From Aristolochia californica (lineage: Eukaryota > Streptophyta > Magnoliopsida > Piperales > Aristolochiaceae): a stretch of 64,000 nucleotides of DNA. The notes below the pieces were generated by a model. The model was not told the origin of the DNA, ran no database searches, and saw nothing but the letters and a program-made list of their open reading frames with translations. Positions 24,852-36,400 of the stretch are shown here, one piece after another. The stretch's first letter is position 1, and every line of letters starts with the position of its first letter. The translations under genes were made by a program, and so were the position numbers. The stretch lies in contig JARWKL010000012.1 of assembly GCA_029961685.1 (NCBI GenBank), positions 26,459,227-26,523,226 on the forward strand, read 5' to 3'.

Positions 24852-26444
24852 GTTTCTCCAACAAACGGTGACACACAAATATCTCGTTCACCGGGAGCTA
24901 AACTTCTCCAGCAAGATCGGAAAGAAATCAAGCAACGGGAATCTCCTCTTCTCAAATCCCGCCGATCCGAGACGACAGAGAACCACACGACAACTCGCAC
25001 CAAAACGATCCAAAAACGTAGCTTGAACAAGATCAGAAGGAATCACTAACCAGATAAAACTTCCCGGTGCGAGACCTGCGTAACCCAGGAAATCGCAACG
25101 AAAGGATCAATGGCTGTGAACGGCTAATGACAGAGAGAAAACAAACAAGGGAATTTAGGTCAGAAAAGCTCGAACCGATTGAGAAAAAGCAAATCTGGTT
25201 TCTTGGACTTATTTCATCCTTTTCTTTGGCTGTATTTAATTATCCTCCGCTTTTTTTTTCTGATTTTTCACAAAATCCTTTTCCTAGGGAAGAACAGAAA
25301 TGGAATTTCTCCCTGCTACCCCAACCGGACTCGTACAACCATTTTCTCCGCTGTAGCTGATTATTGAACAAATGCGGCTTTTAGCCAGTCTTGTTCCCCC
25401 GCGTGTACGTCACACGTGCCAAAAAATCTCTCTCATTTGACTTTTTTTCCTACTAAAAATGCGTAACCCAATAAAATCTGGAACGATTTCGCTAATCGAG
25501 AAAGGGTTTAAAATGACAATTATAAATTTAGAATTAGATAATTTTGATTTGACAACCACTACCACTTGTTTATTGTGGCTCGGTCGCTGATGCTGAGCCA
25601 GGGCACGGTCGGTCCAGCCTTTGTGGACCTTGAGTCGTAGGTTCACACATCTAAATGGTCTAGGGTGGCTAATGGTCTAGTTCAACTTGGATAGAAATCA
25701 TAAGTACTCACTTCACTAATGACACCATTAGGCCCGAAAAGTAAATACATGCAAAACGGCTATCTTAGTCGTCTGATCAATGGCTAAGATAACCGTTTGG
25801 CTTTAAAAAGCATGGCTTTCGTATAGATGAATGACCAGTGTGCACTTGCATAGGGAAGGGAATAGCAAGCTTTTGTTCTTAGCGTTTAGCCTATTCTGAA
25901 AAGCTATATTCTACGCAGCTGTTGCGAAGACTTTAACAAATGGGTAGTTATGCATTTGCTTTAGGAATTTTTTTATGAGACCAAGGAACACCTTTATGCT
26001 CGGAAAGGAGGCAGAAAGAAACAATTCGCGAGGTCATATTCTTCATTAGCATATGATTTTCCGCCTTTTTTTCTTTTTTATGTTATCTTTGTGTATCCTA
26101 TTAGTTCAATAATTAAACAGATTTTGTCTCATTATTTGTTGATCTCTAGAAACAAGAATGCATAATGTAAGGTAAGAAACGGTGCAGAATGCTTAATTCA
26201 CTAAAAGGTTTGAATTGCTCACTTGCAGCCTTCTAGGAATTGGTTCCTTCCAATCAAGGGAAGAAGCTGAATTAATTCTTTTCAGGTGAAGAAGAGAGGC
26301 AACATGATCTGGACAATCCATATGGACCAAATGATTTCACAAGGATACACGTTAAGGATGTAAACTGTTTCTGAAAGACATTAACTCTGGTTTCGGGATC
26401 GAGAATCTTGCAATGACAAACGAAGAACAGAAAAGCTTTGTCAA
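24852..26444. other. TOL 5' UTR/promoter side and TOL-DAAT spacer
   Basis: No convincing gene. The first 200-350 bases are the likely TOL 5' UTR and core promoter (minus strand). At 25405-25418 a TACGTCA and a CACGTG core lie next to each other, the ACGT type bound by plant bZIP factors. From about 25640 to 26440 I see only AT-rich sequence and the downstream flank of the DAAT gene. Confidence 0.5.
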
Positions 26445-28681
26445 CTAGTAAGGAACTTGTACACGGACAGTGGCGGGTCCAGCTTTCATGTCCTCCAATA
26501 TGAGATCTAGAAGGGCCCGAGCCACAGGACCTTCTTTGCCTATAAAACAGCCAAAGTGGAATCTGTTAGATTTTCCAACTGCCAAGATGGATCAATTAGC
26601 AATCAGACTACTATACAGTAAATAATGGCAATGCAAAAATACTCATGTTCATGATTCAAACAAATTTTCTATACAGTTTGGAAAGGTCACTGAAGTGGAT
26701 ATTAGGATAACAGTTAACAGTTCTTACCATCACCTATGACTTGATCGTCCCACTGCAGGACAGACTTCACAAGTATCCCACTTCCAATAAGCATCATTTC
26801 ATCAGCCTTTTTTCCTTCTTCTACTGTCACATTTCCTAGCCTAATGCCACTAAGAATTCCTTCTTTCACCAATTTCTCGGCCAGAACCAACACTCTTTTT
26901 GCTGTGCATCCACCAAGTATTTTGTCAAAGTAAGGCGTCAAGAGCTCCTTTTCTGCTGTCACAAATCCCACATTCATGTTGGGCCCCTCAGCCACATATG
27001 ATTCATCATCCAACCAAATTGCTGCAAATCTTCCTTTTTCTTCTGCTTCCATACTCGAAAGCACATTTGGGAGATAGTTTACACTCTTCATGACTGCAAA
27101 TTGAGGACTCTTGATAGGGATAGATGAAGTTATTACTTTAATACCTCTTTGTTCTCGTGGAGCTTGGCTTTTGATCACAATGGCATAAAGAGAAGGCCTA
27201 CGACAACCAGAGGAAGATAAAAGGAAGTCCCCAGGTCCTGCAGAGAGCCAATACCTCAATGACCCCTCCTTACACTTTGATGCACCTACTGTTTGTATCA
27301 GTATGCTTCTTATGATAGATCGATCAAATGGGTGTTTGATCTTTCCCATAGATGCCGACCTTAGCAAGCGATCAAGGTGTGGATCCAACTCATACAGATA
27401 ACTATCCAAGAAAAAAGCACAAAGATGATAAATAATTGATTGGTTAACATTAACTGTTTTATGTTTACTTGTACAGGCAACTGTTGATTGACTTCTTAAC
27501 AACGATCTTACTGTGAGCGCCAGCAAAGCAATGCATCTGAACAGCAAGATCAGTGTAGTATACTTCAACGAAGAGACGAGAATTTAAATTCATGCAGGAT
27601 AGAGAAATAGATAAACAACTTAGTCTAGAACACACAGAAGCCATATCTACTTTGCCAAGAGCTGGCAAACTTCAGAAGCACCTCTTACCCATCCATTATA
27701 GCTGCTGTATCAAAAACTCCATGCCCCCTGTGGACCATGTGGTCATCCATCGGAATCAGCATAAGTGAAGGATCAGTGGTGATTCCTCCAATGACACTTG
27801 AGTACATGGCGAGGAAGCTCTGATTCCTGGTATGGGTTTCTTGGCTCACTTTTAGCCTCTCCATGACCTGGGAATTCACCATTTTCTGGTTACTATAAAA
27901 TTGCAAATACAGTAATTTGACATCAATCATGTTTGAAGAAATTTTGGTTACATAAATTAATAAAATTAAGAATGTTATGACAACAATAACAAGTATATAG
28001 CTAAAAACAGGAATAACATTTGTTAGAGCATAAAGTCCAATAATAGTTTTAAATTTAACATTGGAAGATAGAATTCCCTTCACAAAAAAAATAAAAGAAC
28101 CCAACACTTCAGTCGTCTAAGTTTCCATATCACTAAAGAAAAGCTTGTTGGTCCTAACATTCTTTGCTAAATAGATCTTAGCATGATGCCCTTGATAGAT
28201 GCTATGCACTGCAATCACAACTGAAGAATAAACCGGAGATTCCTTATACCAAGTCTGAGTCTATACAGTCAAACAGGAAAAAAAAAAAAAATACCTCCGA
28301 ACGAGAGAGAAGAGGAACATTGAAAATATGGGCAGCCGCAGCTTTGGACTCTGCCCAATAGGTAGCACATTAGTCAAAAAGACATTCGGTATGAATGAAA
28401 ACAGAAGTTCTTGTAATAGTTAGTCACAAAGACATTCAGTATGAACTGAAAGCTCATGCTGGATCAAAAAAGAGAAAGAACGAGCAGCGAAGTTAACCTG
28501 CAGAGACTTGAAGAGTTTGAATGTTCTTAGACGATCTTCCATCAATCTGAAATCTCACAAACGAAATGTTCGGACACAAAAGTCTGAGATCGGAACCAAG
28601 TTGCAAAAACCGTCGAGCAAACCTTGAAGATAGTGGACCATCCGAGGTGCAAGATGGCAGAAACGTCAGGGAGGACGCCAT
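26445..28681 (-). CDS. DAAT: D-amino-acid transaminase-like, plastid (class IV PLP)
   Basis: Five exons, 28498-28681, 28295-28350, 27689-27867, 26728-27401 and 26445-26539, give 395 aa in frame with GT-AG sites. The protein matches the plant class IV (fold type IV) aminotransferases related to branched-chain aminotransferase and aminodeoxychorismate lyase; the Arabidopsis relative is the plastid D-amino-acid aminotransferase. Seen: MDDHMVHRGHGVFDTA near residue 125, GSLRYWLSAGPGDF near 190, MKSVNYLPNVL with the presumed PLP lysine at about residue 245, EGPNMNV near 280, GCTAKR near 310, and the C terminus ATVRVQVPY. The first 40-60 residues (S, R and hydrophobic, few acids) look like a plastid transit peptide. 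Start chosen as the only ATG opening exon 1; no upstream in-frame start was needed. Whether it prefers D-amino acids or aminodeoxychorismate cannot be decided from sequence alone. Confidence 0.88.
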
Positions 28682-28739
28682 GGGAGACGGAATCCGATTC
28701 CAATTGTGAGAATGAGCTGTCTGATGTCTGAACCATCAA

Positions 28740-29678
28740 CTCTTAAAAACTGACAGCATGGACCTAGAGACGGACTTCGTTTCTTTACGACAGCGTACGT
28801 GTTAAGGCCGGCCAGGATTGTGATTAGAAGACACATAGCCGGCGCAGATCTGGGACCCCCACAAAGAAAATGGGTGAGGAAGTGACAAATAAATTTGTCA
28901 CGCTATCGTAAATCGTAACACATGTTCATGGCTGCTTGATCCCAAGATTCCCATTTCGAAACTTTCGATCATTTAAACGTATAATAAAGCTACCAAACTC
29001 TGACTCCCCAGACCCCTCAACGGGACGTAGAATCTCATCATTCCACGTATGGTGCACCTTCCTATATTGAGATTTGGCTCCTTCCCCAATTACCCTTGCC
29101 TGCTTCAGCTCCTCCTCCCTTTACAATAGATGGTTTCAGAGCCTGGCGCACGGCAGTGCGAGTAGATATTTATATCAGATATCAATGATGAATGATCGCG
29201 GAGATCGACTTCCACTGGAAGATTTCTCTTAAACGTCAAAAATAGAGGAGAAATGGGAATATAACCGTCGAGCAAACAAGGATTTTCTTGGGAGGAGAAG
29301 TTAGCTGCCGGAAGTGACCGACAGAGTGGGGACGCGAGGGTGGAGAAGAGACGAAGAGGGAAATCCTGGCCGAAGACGAAGAGAGAATCATGAACAAGGC
29401 TCCGCGACCCGGTAGTACCGTGACGGGTTGTTCGACACATATGGGCCAAGATCTCGGACAAATAGCCCATAAAATGGTCATCTAGGCCAAAAATATAAAA
29501 ATTTCAAAATTAATCAAAAAGTAAAATTTACAATAGTGGTTAAAGGTGAAAAAAAATCGAGACCATGTCATCATGGTTTATCAGGCATACGGATTATAAA
29601 AATACATAATAATAATTTTTTGGGTGTTTACGTCATTTTTATAAGAAAATTTTTCTTTTGATTCCTATTATATATAAA

Positions 29679-29684
<6 letters not shown>
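28740..29684. other. DAAT promoter side and spacer
   Basis: No gene recognised. An antisense frame of 121 codons at 29105-29470 shows no family signature, no splice partners and ordinary composition, so I leave it uncalled. Confidence 0.4.

Positions 29685-29722
<38 letters not shown>
29685..29722. repeat. (TA)n microsatellite
   Basis: About 19 uninterrupted AT dinucleotides directly abutting the 5' LTR of the Gypsy-like element. Confidence 0.9.
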
Positions 29723-29723
<1 letters not shown>

Positions 29724-29724
<1 letters not shown>

Positions 29725-32700
29725 CACAGGTGCATGCCCAGGCGTGCAAGCATATCCAGATAGTTGGCTTATAGTCTCAAAAATTCAAAATTTGAAGTTG
29801 GGGGCAGTCTAAATGGATTTGGATTGGATTTTAAGGCATGTGGGATAATGACTTATTTGAATGTAAATAAATTTAAGATTTACCTCGTTTAGGTGGCAAT
29901 TTCTTAATAGTTAGAGTTTGAATAAGGGATAAGGGGTTTTATCCCTCTTTGACCTAAAAATAGGGTGTAAACTTGATGTAAACATCATCAAATTCATGTT
30001 TAGAGTTATCCATTCATGTGAAAGACTCATTTCTCTTCACTTTAGTTTAATTCCTTCTTAAAAGAGAGGCTGGCTAGTTTACTTTTCTACAAAAGTAAGT
30101 TAGGCCTCATATAAAGGATTTGGTGGTGGGATAGTTGGTGTTCTACAAATGTTTAATTTTGATGAGTTGGTATCAGAGCAAAGGTTCAATTCGGACTAGT
30201 TGGTACTAGAGCAGATACAATTTCAGCCATGGCTGAATTGGAACTGACAATGGAAATTGCTCAAAACAAAGTTAACAAGAAAATCTTTGAAATCGATTAT
30301 TGTTTAACTTATTTTGAATTTTGTCTCGAGAAGGTGGAGTACCAATACTCGAGCTGGGAGGAGAATATTTAAGAAGTGGAAGACTTTCGAGAACATAGGC
30401 TTAAAGCAATTCAATGGCTACAAGACGATATGCATGTAGCCGTTGTAGTTCTAAAGATGGATACTCGTAACGACCTTCACGAGATGCGACAGAGTTAGAA
30501 GAGATGTAGACGAGAATGACAATTCTTGAGCGAGCTGTTTTGAATAGAAAAATGGTTCCTTCGCACATGAAGATCAAGGTTCCTGAGCCTAAGGTGATTG
30601 AGAAATTTTTATGGCAAGTTGAGCAGTACTTAAAAGCTTAAAATCTCATGGATGAGGAAGTAAATGTTAGTATTGCATCTATATTTCTCATTGTTGATGT
30701 TATATTGTGGTGGACAAGGAGGTTTATTGATGTTATATTGTGGTGGACAAGGAGGTTTGGTGATGTTGACAATAGTGAAAACTCAGTTGACATTTGAGAG
30801 GTTTTTAAACACGAGTTGAAGCGCCATTTTTTCTCGAATATGTCGATTACCTAGCTCGAAAGGAATTGAGTGCATTGAAGCAAAAAGGGACGATTTGTGA
30901 GTATATTAAGTCCTTTACTTCTTTAATGTTAAATATTTCTAACATGACCGATGAAGATTGGTTGTTTTCTTTTATTGCGAGACTTCGTCCTTGGGTTGAA
31001 CAAGAGTTGAGGTATCTCGAGGTAAAGACACTTGCAATTGCTTTAGCCACCGCAAAGAAGTTGACGGATTTTGAGAGAAAACCCATTGATAATGCCGCCA
31101 TATCTATAGATAGAAACGGGAAAAATGAGAACTATAAGAAGAAGTCTTCTTAAAGACAGACTTCCAAGAAAGACGAGGGGCACCATAAAAATGGAGAAAA
31201 TAAGAAGAACTACATAGAAAAATGTAATCTTAATAATCAAAAGGTTACTTGTTTTCTTTGTGAAATAGATCAATTGGTGAATGAATGTCTAAGTAAAAAA
31301 AACTATAAAATGCTATCAAAGTGGACAACGGAGTCGGGCAATCAGGTGACAATCAACACGTTGAAGAATGTCAAGTTGGTTCGTTGATGTTGCTTGGCTC
31401 AATTCAAACAATGGTTGAGAAATTGGTAAGACCTAAATTGATTTTTCTTAATATTGCTAAATGATGGCAATGTGAAAACTCTCATTGATTCGAGAGCAAC
31501 CCACAACTTCATCTCGGAAGAGGAAGCAAGACGATCGCGCTTAAGGTGGAAAGTGACTGACAGTCGAATAAAGGCTGTCAATTCCGAAGCCAAAGCTATG
31601 CTTGGGGAGACCAAGCATGTTCATGTCGTCGTTAGGAAGTGGGTTAGCTTTTTGAATTTCATTGTAGCTCATTTGAACAATATTAATGTAATATTTAAGG
31701 TGGATTTCTTTTGTAAAAATAATGCCTTTGTAATGTTCAATATGATTATGATAGGGATTAGGGATGATGAAGGACTTTGTGTAATTTTCGGTACAGGGGA
31801 CTATGTAAAGGGAAAAATGGGAATGCTTTCAGCTTTCCAACTTAAGAAAGGTCTTAAGGGTGGAGAGTAAAATCTTCTTGTTTCTTTGGCAGGTGACGAA
31901 CAATGGGTTGAAAGTCAATCCATATCGGCGAAGGCGAGGAAGTCTCAAAAGACTTCATGCCAAAAAAATTGTCAAATAATTCACCTCCACGGGGGAGGTT
32001 GTATACATGATTGGGGGCGATCAAAGTGCCAAAAACATTAACTTTGGCACAAATTCGCATTGATCTAAAGGTGCATTGGAAGCAATTTTAGGAGGAGCCA
32101 ACGAACCGGTTTTTCAACTTGAGCATGTTCGTGTTTGTGTTGAACGAGTATGCGACGGAGGAGGAGGAGTTTGTGATGGGATTGCAGACTCTTGTGTCAT
32201 TTGATATATTTTTTAGCAAGTTCGGGAGAAGTCCAATTGACTTGCGTTTTGCCAAACGATGGAGGGAGCACATCGATTTGGTAGGTGTTTCTTCTCAGCC
32301 AATGCGATGATGATGTTTGCATTATTGTGGTGGGAGAATGTTACGTGGGCACGCAACCTAGGTCTACATCCCATGTACCTAAGTAGCCCAGGAGCGCGGG
32401 CCTGTCCACATGGTTGGTTGATGAGTTCAAAAATTTGAAAATTTAAGTTGGGGTCTATCCAAACATATTTGAATAAGTTTTTTTAAGGATTTTAGGCATG
32501 TGGGATAATACTATATTTGAATTTGAATAAATTTAAGATTTACCTTGCTTAGATGACAATTTATCATTTGTTAGAGTTTGAATAAGGGAAAAGGAAATTT
32601 ATCCCTCTTTGGCTTAGTTTATTCTTAAAGAGAGGCTGACTAACTTATTTTTCACCTAAAGTAACTTAGGCCGTATGTTGAGGGACTAGGAGTTTTTTCT
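29724..32700 (+). mobile_element. Gypsy-like LTR element, gag and protease only
   Basis: Two related LTR regions, about 29724-30165 and 32334-32700, share a series of blocks such as GGCATGTGGGATAAT, AATAAATTTAAGATTTACC, TTAGAGTTTGAATAAGGG and AGAGAGGCTG. The second copy lacks an internal piece. TGGTATCAGAGC (30168-30179), a tRNA-Met primer site, follows the first LTR, and a GGTGGGAGAA purine tract precedes TGTTACG of the second. Internally a plus-strand coding region shows retrotransposon gag (about 30840-31150) and a retropepsin-like segment (about 31460-31640). No reverse transcriptase or integrase is present in the 2.2 kb interior, so it is non-autonomous or deleted. The protease motif reads DSRATHNF in place of DSGATHNF. 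Confidence 0.75.
30694..30759 (+). repeat. 33-bp in-frame direct duplication in gag
   Basis: Two identical adjacent 33-base units beginning TTGATGTTATATTGTGG. The length is a multiple of three, so the gag frame was not shifted by it. Confidence 0.9.
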
Positions 32701-33468
32701 TGCTCGATCTAGCAGTGGTGACACTTAGAGTGTGAAGTGTGAAAAAGCAAAGGTGTCAATCAGACCCAAAACCGAATGAGAAAAATAGTTTTCCACCTCA
32801 AGATTAGGACTAATCAAAGTTCTTCAAGTTGGGTTAGGTCAGCCATGTTGAATCATTTCAATTGGAGCCAAGGCTGGATTCGTGGTGGGTTGGAGTGGAC
32901 TCAACCAAAACAAAACCTCAATTCACCATCAAGACGAGTGTCCAATATGCCAAGTCGGAGGTCAACTTCTAGAGTCTATTTTAAATTTAATTTAACTTAA
33001 TAAATATTTTCATTCATTGTTCATATAGCACAAACAGAGTTTAAATATGAAATTTATGTACTCAGCGTTGTGACTTGTGACAATATTATTGTCTTTAATT
33101 TTATCTATTTTCAAATGTTGAGGAATTGTAGATTGCTAGGCTCTTACTGAAAGGTTCGGTCAAGAGAACGGACAAAGCGTAAGAGTGCCGAAATCTGGAA
33201 TTCCAAAAGCTGCTCACCAGATCTCGTACGGCGTGCTGGCGCACAGATTTCATCGAATTTCATTGACCAGAACCGTAAGGAATAAGCATCTACTTCTAGA
33301 ATTAAAATCCTGCCACTAGAAGTTGAGAAAGCAGGAATCTTCTTGTTTTGTCTTCGGGTAGCTAGGGTTTCACCATCTGGTTTCCATGTCTTGGAAATCG
33401 GGAATTAGGCTTGAGCTGTTTGTTGGGCGAGCCTGAAAACCCTAGATATTATTCGAACGTTTCTGACC
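32701..33468. other. Upstream flank of the four-TM protein gene
   Basis: No gene seen. From about 33180 the sequence becomes more balanced in composition and probably contains the promoter and 5' UTR of the gene starting at 33469. Confidence 0.4.
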
Positions 33469-36400
33469 ATGGCTGTCATTAGCGATGCGCTGAGACAGGC
33501 CTTCATGCCGAAACGCGACTACGAGGGTCTCCGTGAGGACGAAAAAGCTTGGGGCCGTCTTCAGAGGCCCATCATAATTGGAGTGATGGCGATTCTGTGT
33601 CTCGTGATTCTCGTGCCGGCTTTTATCAGTTTAAGGATTGTTTTTCCGGTAGATGGGGTGAGTCGGCCTTTCTGTGAGGGCAGGCGAATTCAAGCTCTAA
33701 CAGTGAATTCGAGCAGGGATTCTGATATATTTCCTGGAGCGTTTTATCTGACGGAGGAAGAAACGGCAGATTATTATTGGATGGTTGTGTTTATTCCGTC
33801 GGCGCTTGTGTTTTTCCTGTCGCTTGTTTATCTTGTGTCAGGTGAGTTTAAAGTTTCTTCTCCTAAAAGTTTAGCTTGGTGATTGACTGGCTTTTAGGTT
33901 GTGTTTTCTCTCTTATTGTTTATTTAAATGGATAACATAATCTCTCTCGACAGTCCGCACTTAGATAGGGAGAATAAATTGCTCTAAGTGTGGTCTTCGT
34001 CAATGCCACTATCCGACGGCCATTGGTTTTGTAAACTGTGGTTGTGGAAATAAATATGGTCTGCAGTTGAGGATGCTCGGGAAGGATCCCAAAATCCGGA
34101 AAAAGTAGTTTACTGTGATGTTGGCAAAGATATTGAATTTTTCCTTGCAGAAGGATGTTTTTATTGTGCTTGTTATGTATTTGAAGAGGAGGGGCACGTG
34201 GAGTTCAAAACAGAGATAACCTAGCAGGGGGGAATGTATACTGGATTCCAACTTTGGATTTACAGGGATATCATTCTCAGTGTAAAGACATTGTCACTGG
34301 AAACCGGGATAATGTTTCATCTTCGATACACATCAGGATCACTAACTCCAGCCTTTTTTTCTTTGGATCAGCTATAATGTAGCATTCTGGGAAAAAGAGG
34401 GTTTGACTAAAGTTTAAATGTGCTCCCTCCTGCATTTAACACACAAGCTAATTACGCCTATGGGTACTTGGTTGTAGTTGGCTTTTGTGTGCAATAGTGT
34501 GAGAAGTGTGAACATATAAAGCAGTAAAGCACCTGATGTAATAGGACAACAGAGAAGGCTGAACTAGAGATGGCACTGACAAATATGGGGCAGCATGGTG
34601 GTGGAGGATTCTTGTATCAACACTCAACGTAGTTAGGAAATGGCAATGGAAACTTAACATAGTTAGGAAAAGGCTATGTAAACTCAACATAGTTGGGAAA
34701 AGGCTTTGTAGAAAAGAAGTGGATTGGGGTGGGATATTTCACCCCTACATGGGGAGTGGGGATTTAGGAGAGGCAGAGTTCTCAATAAATACTTATGTTT
34801 TGCGAACGACATGGCAAGAGAAGGGGATATAAGGATGATAGAGAGATGAGGGAAAGAAAGAGAAAATAATGACAAGAAAGAGAGAACCAATATCTAGTCA
34901 TAAATTATGATGTTAGGATTAATTACATAAAAGAAGTAGAAGTCCTTAATTAATGTAGATTGCAGTATGTGAATAAAAATAGGTGCTCTTGTGGAGGTGG
35001 TAGTCTTCTTAGTGATATTGAAAGCCTATATTTAATAAGAAAGAGATGTCTTCAAGAATTCTTGCCTAACCAATTCTTCGATTAAATCCAAAGTGTTGAA
35101 GTGAAGTTAAGTTCAAGTCCATCTCAAAGTTACTAGTTGAAGTATGAAGGCTTTTTCTCAACTAGTAACATTGAGATTTTTCCCAACTTTATTCTTTGTG
35201 GGATTATTTCCCTTAACATAGAGCAAGCAAAGAGAGTCTAGAATATGGTTAAAAAGATGAAGATCATTAAAAAAAAGAAGGTAAAAAAGATAATGTTAGA
35301 GTGTGGAGTTTAAGGGGGGGTTAGTCAACAAACTTGGCACATGAACTTCAACTTCAAATTCATTTGAATCATCTACATGAAGTTCAACTTCAAAATTGGT
35401 ATTAGTGTGGGCGAGTTCATGTGCACTGAAAAACAGTTTCTAGTGTTAGTGCCCCAAAATTAGAAAAATATAAAAAACAAGAGAATGAGTAACTTGTAAT
35501 AATATACTTAAATAAAAAAATACCTAAACACCAAATTAGGTAAAAGAAACATGATTACTACACTAATAAATAATTTAATGTATAATTAAAATATATTAAT
35601 ATACTTATTAATTAAATTACATATAGGGAAATGAATGGTGCCCTATTGTAGGGTGGATATCTTTCTTGTAAAATGAAGATTCGTTAGGCGAAGGCTTTAA
35701 AAGTTTTCATTTTACGATTAGCTGCAAATTCTTATTTACACATCGCAAAGTACTAAGTGAATTGCATTGTTGTGTTTTATTTTCTTAATTACAGAATTTG
35801 ATTCCTATATTGGTCACTTAAAAGAAAACTTATATTGGTCCTTTAAACAAAGGCTTTAGATTTATAGAGAAAGCTCTCATCATCCACTGAAGGTCTCGTT
35901 ACAGGTATAGACCACCTCCCCAAATGTGCTGTGTAATTTATACATCTAATAATTCCTCTTCCCATGGGTCCTTCTGGAAAATCAATAACTGATATGCTAC
36001 CAGCATCAAGTTGAAAGGCATACATTCTTTGGACAGCTTCAATCAGTGCCCGATCAGTGCAACATGAACTACAGGATGTCCAACAACAACCACATACTTC
36101 TCTGCCTCTAATTCATCAGACAATTCAGCAAGCAGTGAATTCCAAGCTTTCTCAACTTCATCCCATAGTTCTGCTAGAACTATTTCACCGAAGCCGTTGG
36201 CCCAACCTGGCTGAAGAAGTGATGCATCCGTAGTGTCCTGAAACATACAGAGTTTAAAGGCAAGGCTTAAGGAATCCAACCAATTGCACTAAGATCTAAC
36301 GGTGTCAAGATTTTACCAAAAAATTCCTCTCACGATTCGGTGCACATGTCAAGATAAAGGAGTCTTTGTCAAACCCCAAAAGTATACTTAAATACGAGTA

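Noticed and set aside
29105..29470. 121-codon minus-strand ORF upstream of DAAT
   Set aside because: No family feature, no splice context, and competing overlapping frame; left as spacer.
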